Assembly (NCBI RefSeq): GCF_934371575.1
Contig: NZ_CAKRNY010000019.1
Span: forward strand, 1-58,328
Direction of reading: 5' to 3'
Length of the DNA stretch: 58,328 bases
Source: an uncultured Blautia sp.
GTDB taxonomy: Bacteria > Bacillota > Clostridia > Lachnospirales > Lachnospiraceae
Of this stretch, positions 52,118 to 58,328 are shown piece after piece; position 1 is the stretch's first letter; the number at the start of each line of letters is the position of its first letter. The translations under genes were made by a program, and so were the position numbers. The notes below the pieces were generated by a model. The model was not told the DNA's origin, ran no database searches, and worked only from the letters and a program-made list of their open reading frames with translations.

Positions 52118-55100
52118 GATACCGAAAACTGGGAAAAGTAATACTGGCAGCAGTACTGGCAATTCCTATTGCAACGTCTTGTCCTGATCCGGGAGTAAAG
52201 GCGCAGGAAGAGGCTGAGCCATTTGACGAAGAACAGGTGACTGATCTGGAGGAATGGGAACTTCCAGGTGGGAGTAATCTTATTATGGAGGATGTATTTG
52301 AGGATTCCGAAGACCAGAATGAACAGTCAGAAGAAGGATTTTTTGCATCAGATGAAGAAACGGACGAGGGATTCTTTGACGAAGATTACGTTGGATTTGC
52401 GGAAGGCGAAGATGTTTTCGAAGAGAGTGAAACGGAAGATATGGTTGCCGCATATATTGAGCCAGATGGTTATAAACAGGAAGGAAATCCGGTAAAAGAT
52501 GGAAATGGTGGATTTACAGCGGTGACAATAGGAGAGAATTATTTCAGCAGCAAATATATAAGGCTTGGCTGGAATGACGATACTAAGGTCTATCCCTGGA
52601 GCAATGCCGGAAACAATGTAGTAGCAGGAATGCGGCAGGGTGGAACTGTAGAAGGACCCTATTATGTTCCACTGAATGATAATGCAAAAGGGAAGTTTGG
52701 ATTTCGGATTACTCATGTGGGATATAACAAAGAGACAAATACCAAACTGGATCTTTTACTGACATCCACCAACTATCATAACTATACTTATGATTATACA
52801 GGTGAAAAAATAACTGGGATTTATCCTATGTTTGGTGTGAGCAATGCAAGAAAATTATGGATCACTTTTAAGGACGAGCTTTCAGCTCAGGAGATAAAAA
52901 TAGATATAGTAAAAAGCGGCACCAATACTCCGGTTACCGGAAATTATCGTTTTCGCTGGCTTGATATCGATCTTTATCAGCGCTTTGGCATTCGTCTGCA
53001 AAATGGTTCTATTGCGCACAGATATGCAACAAAGGATTCTGTGGTAAATGTTGTAAAGAAAACACAGTTTTCCCATACCTATGAAGTTTTGACAGGACCG
53101 GCACCGGAAGTAAAAGGAGAGGCTCCTCAGAATACCGTTGTTTACGAGCTGGATAATTCTTCCGGATTTTATCTGGCAATACTGCGATCAGGATGCGGAT
53201 CACATTCAATAGAAACAGAAAGACGTATTAGAAAAACCTTTGAAGCTGTGAAGTCAGGGAGCTGTAAAACATCAGCCGGTCTTAACTGGGATGCAAAAGG
53301 ATATGGCCCTGTGGAGTATCCGGCGTTGATGAAAAAAACAGGAAATGCTCTTTCTTCACAGGGGAATTCCAACAGCCTTTCTGACAGTACGGGAGAATAT
53401 TACTATACTCTGCAGACTGATATTCCGGAAGAACATCCTGCATATTTTTACAATTCATGTAAAATCACGGATGCACTTCCGGCCGGTGTGGATTACAGCG
53501 GTTATGCAGCGGTAAAGCTGCTTCCTTCAGAAACGGATGTAAGTTCCTGGTTTACCATTTCAACAGCAGGTGATGTGCTGAATTTCCAGGCTACAGCAGA
53601 AGCACTGGCAAATGCAGATTTTTATGGAAAGACTTATGAATTTCAGATAAAGGTTAAAATGGATCCTACTGAAATAACACCTGTATACAGTGGTGACAGC
53701 TATAAATATGAGGTGAAAAACAAGGCCTCGATTACCTGCAGGCATAAAAACGGACAGGAAGGAACCAACTGGTCAAATGAGGTTATGACCAGTTGTACCA
53801 GAACAAAAAACAGAGTGTCAGGTACTGAGGTGAAGAAATATACGGCAAATATACAGGAAAATGCATGGAAAACGGATCTTCTTCTTCCTGGACCTGACAG
53901 TACGTATCAATACAAATTAAGCGTAAAAGTACCGGATAATGAATACGGTGGCTATATGACAAAGCTGGAGGTGTCCGATACATTGCCTGCAGGAGCTGAG
54001 AAAACAGGTGATGCTGTGCTCATTTACGAAAATGGATCCACACGTGTGGATAATCGTTTCACTGTAAATGCAGTCGGCAAAAAAATAACAGTCACTGCAA
54101 CAGGTGCAGCTTTGGAAGATCGTTCTTTTTATGGGAAAACGTATGATATTATTGTGAATGCGAAAATGGTGCCGGAACAGATTTCCTGTACTTATAATGG
54201 TACAGTTGCATCATATGCGGTAAATAACAGATTTACAGTCACAACCAGGCACAAAGGTGATACGAAGGAAAATATGGTTACTTCGAACAATGTTGCCGAC
54301 AGAGCCAGTGTCAGCAGAACAGAGCCTCAAAATCCCGAAAAATGGATTCTGAACGGGAAAGAAAGAGTAGCTGTAAAAAAATATGAAGGAAGAAATTTCA
54401 ATACAGTATTTGAAATTGTACAGGCAATTCCAACAAATAAAAGAGAATGGAAGATAAAAGGCTTTAAAATTCAGGATACTCTTGAACCATGTTTTCAGTT
54501 AAAAACGGCACAGTTGTATCAGGGAGAGAAGGCTCTTGCTTCTTTTTCAGCTGGAGGAGGCAACCAGAATGGGTGGTTAATGACGGTGAAGGGTTCTGAG
54601 ATTACTGTGGGAACGACAGGAGAATTGCCGGATAGCTGTTATGGACAGAAGCTTAGACTGCTGCTTACGGTTGACATGAAAGCTGACTGCGATCTTCAGG
54701 CTTATTATGTGGAAAATCCGGATCCTAATATTCTGGAGGCTCATATATACAATATTGCAATCTGCAGTTTTGACTGGATTGGAGGAATTCCTTCTTCTAC
54801 ATCAAAAAATACAGAAAAAATTCAGGTTGTAATAAAAGAGAATGTTCCAAAGGGAAAAATTATCATACAAAAAACCAATAAAAAAGGGGAAAAACTTCCG
54901 AATGGTGTATTTCAGATCATAGCAGCAGGTGATATCCGATCTGCTTCCGGGAATATTTTACTGAAATCTGGAGCAATTGCAGATACAGTTACAACCGGTA
55001 CTGATGGAAAAGCAGTATCTGAAAGTCTTTATTTTGGAAAATATGTGGTAAAAGAGGTGAAGCCTCCGGCAGGGTATACAATTTCCAAAGAATCCTTTGA

Positions 55101-56130
55101 GGTACAGATTGATAAAAATGAAAGAGAAAAAATAGTTGCGTTTCAGGATGATGAGACTTTTGTGTTAATAAAAAAGATTTCGCAAAAAGAAAAGAGTTCA
55201 GATCCCCAGAAGGTAATCGAGGGAGTAAGTTTTCTTTTATGGGAAAAGACGAAGCCAGAATCCTCCGGAAGAACATATAAGACGGATAAAGATGGAATGA
55301 TAAGGATAAACGGCATATTGCCGGGCACGTATCTGCTTAGAGAGACTGCTGCACCAACCGGTTATGTGACGGATGGAAAGAAACATGAATTTAAAGTAGA
55401 TGAAAACGGGCTTGTTGATAATGAACATGGACATGTTATTGTGATTGAAAATGCTTTTACAAAAGCAGAGTTTCTGAAAACAGATAAGGCTACTGGTAAG
55501 GCTGTGGCTGGAGCCGTTTTACAGCTTCGAGATAATGCTGGAAAAGTGGTAGATACCTGGACATCGGGGGAAACTGCGCATAGAATAAACAGACTGGCAG
55601 CCGGAGAATATATGCTTTTTGAGCTTAGTGCTCCTTCGGGATATAAAAGGGGAGAAGCTGTAAAATGCGTTGTAAAAGGAGTACCGGAGGTGCAGACATT
55701 TTCCCTTGCAGATATAAAAATGGTAACAATTACGGTTGATAAGGTATTGCATGGGGACGATATTGTCTGGGCACAGGGAAATCCTGTGTTTACATTTACA
55801 GTGAAGGGTACCGATCTGGATGGAGAAAAGCGTGTTTATACCAATGCAGTAGAATTTGCAAAGGAGAATACAGATACCAGAGCAGACGTGAGAAAAAGAG
55901 TTGTTTTTACCATTCCAGCAGGAAATTACACGGTGAAGGAAGAAGTAACCATGCGCTATGAGCTTGAAAAGATCAGTCAGGTGGTAAATGGAACTGTGAA
56001 GGGAAGTGAGGTGGAGTTTAATTTGAACACCAATCAGAACGGAGCAGCAGTATTTGTCAATAAGAAAAAAGGCGACAGTTATCTTACAGATACCGATCTG
56101 GTCCGGAATGTGGTAATTCCATCGAAATAA
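52114..56130 (+). CDS. 1338-residue surface adhesin with fimbrial-type and Cna-B domains
   Basis: In order: signal peptide (1 to about 30), a highly acidic segment (about 33-110), a domain not recognised (about 120-420), three fimbrial isopeptide (D2-like) repeats near 429, 594 and 762, three Cna-B/SpaA-type repeats near 914, 1015 and 1115, and a last beta domain (about 1206-1300, DUF7601-like). The Cna-B repeats carry YVVKEVKPPAGY, YLLRETAAPTGYV and YMLFELSAPSGY, the E-box usual for isopeptide bonds. The protein ends NVVIPSK, with no LPxTG or membrane tail. TCC/IATSC near residue 23 is only a weak lipobox. It may join the fibre non-covalently. A terminator follows. Confidence 0.82.
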   Translation: MRYRKLGKVILAAVLAIPIATSCPDPGVKAQEEAEPFDEEQVTDLEEWELPGGSNLIMEDVFEDSEDQNEQSEEGFFASDEETDEGFFDEDYVGFAEGEDVFEESETEDMVAAYIEPDGYKQEGNPVKDGNGGFTAVTIGENYFSSKYIRLGWNDDTKVYPWSNAGNNVVAGMRQGGTVEGPYYVPLNDNAKGKFGFRITHVGYNKETNTKLDLLLTSTNYHNYTYDYTGEKITGIYPMFGVSNARKLWITFKDELSAQEIKIDIVKSGTNTPVTGNYRFRWLDIDLYQRFGIRLQNGSIAHRYATKDSVVNVVKKTQFSHTYEVLTGPAPEVKGEAPQNTVVYELDNSSGFYLAILRSGCGSHSIETERRIRKTFEAVKSGSCKTSAGLNWDAKGYGPVEYPALMKKTGNALSSQGNSNSLSDSTGEYYYTLQTDIPEEHPAYFYNSCKITDALPAGVDYSGYAAVKLLPSETDVSSWFTISTAGDVLNFQATAEALANADFYGKTYEFQIKVKMDPTEITPVYSGDSYKYEVKNKASITCRHKNGQEGTNWSNEVMTSCTRTKNRVSGTEVKKYTANIQENAWKTDLLLPGPDSTYQYKLSVKVPDNEYGGYMTKLEVSDTLPAGAEKTGDAVLIYENGSTRVDNRFTVNAVGKKITVTATGAALEDRSFYGKTYDIIVNAKMVPEQISCTYNGTVASYAVNNRFTVTTRHKGDTKENMVTSNNVADRASVSRTEPQNPEKWILNGKERVAVKKYEGRNFNTVFEIVQAIPTNKREWKIKGFKIQDTLEPCFQLKTAQLYQGEKALASFSAGGGNQNGWLMTVKGSEITVGTTGELPDSCYGQKLRLLLTVDMKADCDLQAYYVENPDPNILEAHIYNIAICSFDWIGGIPSSTSKNTEKIQVVIKENVPKGKIIIQKTNKKGEKLPNGVFQIIAAGDIRSASGNILLKSGAIADTVTTGTDGKAVSESLYFGKYVVKEVKPPAGYTISKESFEVQIDKNEREKIVAFQDDETFVLIKKISQKEKSSDPQKVIEGVSFLLWEKTKPESSGRTYKTDKDGMIRINGILPGTYLLRETAAPTGYVTDGKKHEFKVDENGLVDNEHGHVIVIENAFTKAEFLKTDKATGKAVAGAVLQLRDNAGKVVDTWTSGETAHRINRLAAGEYMLFELSAPSGYKRGEAVKCVVKGVPEVQTFSLADIKMVTITVDKVLHGDDIVWAQGNPVFTFTVKGTDLDGEKRVYTNAVEFAKENTDTRADVRKRVVFTIPAGNYTVKEEVTMRYELEKISQVVNGTVKGSEVEFNLNTNQNGAAVFVNKKKGDSYLTDTDLVRNVVIPSK

Positions 56131-56137
56131 TGAAAAG

Positions 56138-56175
56138 ACTCTGCCGTGCTGAAAAAATCAGTGGGGCAGAGTTTT
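56138..56175 (+). terminator. Terminator after the SipW locus
   Basis: ACTCTGCC (56138-56145) pairs with GGCAGAGT (56165-56172), with an inner CTGA/TCAG stem, followed by TTTT. Confidence 0.85.
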
Positions 56176-56228
56176 CGGCAAAGCTTTTTAAAAATTTTAT
56201 ATTTTTTGAAAAAATTTGAAAATAACTG

Positions 56229-56257
56229 TTGACAATAGAATGACCTTCTGGTATTAT
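56229..56257 (+). promoter_or_regulatory. Promoter of tRNA-Thr
   Basis: TTGACA (56229-56234), 17-bp spacer, TATTAT (56252-56257), 40 bp before the tRNA. Confidence 0.88.
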
Positions 56258-56296
56258 AATCAACTGTGAGCGGCAGAAATGCCAACACACAAGAGT

Positions 56297-56369
56297 GCTG
56301 ATGTGGCTCAGTCGGTAGAGCGTCGCCTTGGTAAGGCGGAGGTCACGGGTTCGATTCCCGTCATCAGCT
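56297..56369 (+). tRNA. tRNA-Thr (anticodon GGT)
   Basis: Acceptor GCTGATG/CATCAGC, anticodon arm TCGCC-TTGGTAA-GGCGG giving anticodon GGT, T arm ACGGG-TTCGATT-CCCGT. CCA is not encoded. Own promoter and terminator. Confidence 0.97.
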
Positions 56370-56375
56370 TTTTTG

Positions 56376-56404
56376 GTCTCTGATTATAAGTCAGGGACTT
56401 TTTT
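56376..56404 (+). terminator. Terminator of tRNA-Thr
   Basis: GTCTCTGA (56376-56383) and TCAGGGAC (56391-56398), one wobble, then TTTTTT. Confidence 0.85.
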
Positions 56405-56552
56405 GCTTTATCGGAAATTACAAAGTGGCAGAAAAATCAAGTTTTTTATAATTAAAACTTTTAAAATGCCCTTATTTGTGATAAGATAAACCAACTAAGA
56501 CTAAAAAATAGTGATATTTTTACTATAAAGGTTGATTTCAGGAGGGAGAACC

Positions 56553-58220
56553 ATGGAGAACGAAAAGGTTTCCAAGAATTTTATTGAAAATATTATTGAT
56601 AAAGATCTGGCAGAAGGAGTTTATGATACTGTTCATACACGTTTTCCACCAGAGCCAAATGGATATCTTCATATAGGACATGCGAAGTCTATTCTCTTAA
56701 ATTCAGGACTGGCAAAAGAATACAATGGTAAATTCAACATGCGTTTTGATGACACAAACCCAACCAAGGAGAAATCAGAGTTTGTAGAATCTATTAAAGC
56801 AGATATCAAATGGCTTGGAGCAGACTGGGAAGACAGACTGTTTTTTGCTTCCGATTATTTCGGACAGATGTATGAAGCAGCAGTGAAGCTGATCAAAAAG
56901 GGAAAAGCCTACGTATGCGACCTGACTGCGGACCAGATCAGAGAGTACCGTGGAACTTTAAAAGAGGCAGGGAAGGAAAGCCCATACAGAAACAGAAGCG
57001 TAGAGGAGAACCTTCAGCTTTTTGAAGAGATGAAAGAGGGAAAATACGCAGATGGAGAGAAAGTTCTGAGAGCAAAGATTGATATGGCTTCTCCGAATAT
57101 GAACATGCGTGATCCGGTGATTTATCGTGTTGCACATGTAAGCCACCACAGAACCGGAGATACCTGGTGCATTTATCCGATGTATGATTTTGCACATCCA
57201 ATTGAGGATGCCATTGAGGGAATTACACATTCTATCTGTACTCTGGAGTTTGAGGATCACAGACCTTTGTATGACTGGGTTGTAAAAGAACTGGAATATC
57301 CGCATCCGCCGAAGCAGATTGAGTTTGCGAAGCTTTACCTGACAAATGTGGTAACTGGTAAGCGTTATATTAAGAAACTGGTTGAGACTGGAATTGTTGA
57401 TGGATGGGATGATCCAAGACTGGTATCCATTTCTGGTTTACGTCGTCGTGGATATACACCGGAATCCATTCAGAAATTTGTTGAGCTTTGTGGCGTATCC
57501 AAGGCTGACAGTTCGGTAGATTATGCAATGCTTGAGTATTGTATCCGTGAGGATCTCAAATTGAAAGCACCTCGTTATATGGCAGTTCTTGATCCGGTTA
57601 AACTTATCATTGATAATTATCCGGAAGGACAGGTTGAGTATCTGGATGCTCCGAATAACATGGAGAATGAGGCTCTTGGAACCAGAAAAGTACCATTTGG
57701 AAAGGAACTTTATATTGAGCGGGAAGACTTCATGATTGATCCGCCTAAGAAATATAAACGTCTTTTCCTTGGAACAGAAGTACGTCTCATGAATGCATAT
57801 TTTGTTACCTGTACCGGATATGAGGCTGATGATGATGGAAATGTCAGAGCAGTACATTGCACTTATGATCCGGAGACAAAGGGTGGTAATGCTCCTGATG
57901 GACGTAAAGTAAAGGGAACGATCCATTGGGTGGAAGCTTCTAATGCAGGTAAGGTTCCGGTTCGCCTCTATGAGAACATTGTAGATGAGGAAAAAGGTGT
58001 TTATGATAAGGAGACAGGTGAACTGAATCTGAATCCAAACTCTTTAGTAGAGGTATCCGCTTACGTTGAGCCGGAGCTTCTTAATGCAAAACCTCTGGAT
58101 AGCTTCCAGTTTGTAAGAAACGGCTTCTACTGCGCGGATCTTCATGACTCTAAGGAGGGGGCACCGGTATTTAACCGTATTGTATCCCTTAAGAGTTCGT
58201 TTAAGCTTCCGAAAGCCTGA
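56553..58220 (+). CDS. glnS: Glutaminyl-tRNA synthetase
   Basis: Class I synthetase that charges tRNA-Gln directly. The 555-residue protein has the HIGH motif in [24 protein letters not shown] and the anticodon-binding beta-barrels in the second half. Where Escherichia GlnRS has MSKRK, this protein reads [12 protein letters not shown] before [17 protein letters not shown]. The KMSKS loop is thus degenerate but the lysine-arginine pair is kept, as in some Clostridia. GGAGGGAG lies before the ATG at 56553. No T-box leader was found. Confidence 0.95.
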   Translation: MENEKVSKNFIENIIDKDLAEGVYDTVHTRFPPEPNGYLHIGHAKSILLNSGLAKEYNGKFNMRFDDTNPTKEKSEFVESIKADIKWLGADWEDRLFFASDYFGQMYEAAVKLIKKGKAYVCDLTADQIREYRGTLKEAGKESPYRNRSVEENLQLFEEMKEGKYADGEKVLRAKIDMASPNMNMRDPVIYRVAHVSHHRTGDTWCIYPMYDFAHPIEDAIEGITHSICTLEFEDHRPLYDWVVKELEYPHPPKQIEFAKLYLTNVVTGKRYIKKLVETGIVDGWDDPRLVSISGLRRRGYTPESIQKFVELCGVSKADSSVDYAMLEYCIREDLKLKAPRYMAVLDPVKLIIDNYPEGQVEYLDAPNNMENEALGTRKVPFGKELYIEREDFMIDPPKKYKRLFLGTEVRLMNAYFVTCTGYEADDDGNVRAVHCTYDPETKGGNAPDGRKVKGTIHWVEASNAGKVPVRLYENIVDEEKGVYDKETGELNLNPNSLVEVSAYVEPELLNAKPLDSFQFVRNGFYCADLHDSKEGAPVFNRIVSLKSSFKLPKA

Positions 58221-58254
58221 TTAAAAAGTAAAAACCCCTGGCGTTCTGATATGC

Positions 58255-58315
58255 TCCCTTTTAGGTAGACAAGTATAATAATAAAAACTTGTTGCCTAGA
58301 AGGGAGTTTTTTTAT
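58255..58315 (+). terminator. Long hairpin after glnS (terminator or insertion-sequence edge)
   Basis: CTCCCTTTTAGG (58255-58266) pairs with CCTAGAAGGGAG (58296-58307) over 12 bases with one wobble, extended by ACAAGT/ACTTGT (58270-58275 and 58288-58293). Seven T's follow. It can terminate glnS transcription. The sequence after it could also begin a transposase gene. Confidence 0.6.
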
Positions 58316-58328
58316 TGGGAAGAAAACA

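Noticed and set aside
52114..52200. Lipoprotein signal in the 1338-residue adhesin
   Set aside because: IATSC near residue 23 has alanine where Leu/Val/Ile is expected at -3, so lipidation is possible but not supported enough to call.

Overview
The window looks like chromosomal DNA of a low-to-mid GC Firmicute, most probably a gut Lachnospiraceae (Blautia/Ruminococcus-like; this is inference). Supporting traits are PolC-type DNA polymerase III, class 3 fructose-bisphosphatase, CodY, a CIRCE-controlled groESL, a ZTP riboswitch in front of a split PurO-like/AICAR-transformylase pair, a cysS-mrnC-rlmB-sigH block, and strong Shine-Dalgarno sequences. Almost all genes lie on the + strand. The exceptions are ilvE, a small XRE regulator and tRNA-Gly.

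Layout. 1-614: 3' end of a group II intron lodged just downstream of the convergent gene ilvE. 1.9-5.5 kb: xpaC-like and telA-like genes ending at a terminator, then ispG. 5.6-14.5 kb: polC, class 3 fbp, a PurF homologue without its glutaminase cysteine, and a YARHG-domain membrane protein. 14.5-19.7 kb: a divergent XRE regulator, then comM/yifB, dprA and topA, closed by a strong terminator. 19.7-23.0 kb: codY with a CodY-box-like site in front of it, then groES-groEL with CIRCE. 23.0-27.5 kb: a small membrane protein, guaB, then a ZTP riboswitch driving IMP cyclohydrolase and AICAR transformylase. 27.5-33.7 kb: tRNA-Gly, a secreted 3D-domain protein, and an exopolysaccharide-control operon (tyrosine kinase, phosphatase, chain-length protein, Ig-like protein, LCP ligase) followed by a PAP2 phosphatase. 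33.7-43.2 kb: RNA methyltransferase, membrane protein, lipoprotein, TrmO, aspartokinase, nuclease-helicase fusion, penicillin-recognising hydrolase and RidA. 43.2-47.3 kb: ispF, cysS, mrnC, rlmB and sigH. 47.3-56.2 kb: an AT-rich leader and a seven-gene surface-fibre locus built around a SipW-type signal peptidase. 56.2-58.3 kb: tRNA-Thr and glnS, ending at a long hairpin that may be the edge of an insertion sequence.

The most distinctive region is the SipW locus. It has five secreted TasA/camelysin-like proteins in two subgroups, one of them with a sortase-type tail, plus a 1338-residue adhesin with Cna-B-type domains and no obvious wall anchor. Its leader holds a palindrome that could pair in competing ways near a very strong ribosome-binding site, a 15-codon mini-ORF, and a hairpin lying between the Shine-Dalgarno sequence and the first gene. 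Other points of interest are a near-perfect CodY box upstream of groESL, a palindromic repeat found three times just after terminators, a 145-bp multi-hairpin element in the ispF leader, and a tandem 9-bp repeat coding the tyrosine tail of the BY-kinase.
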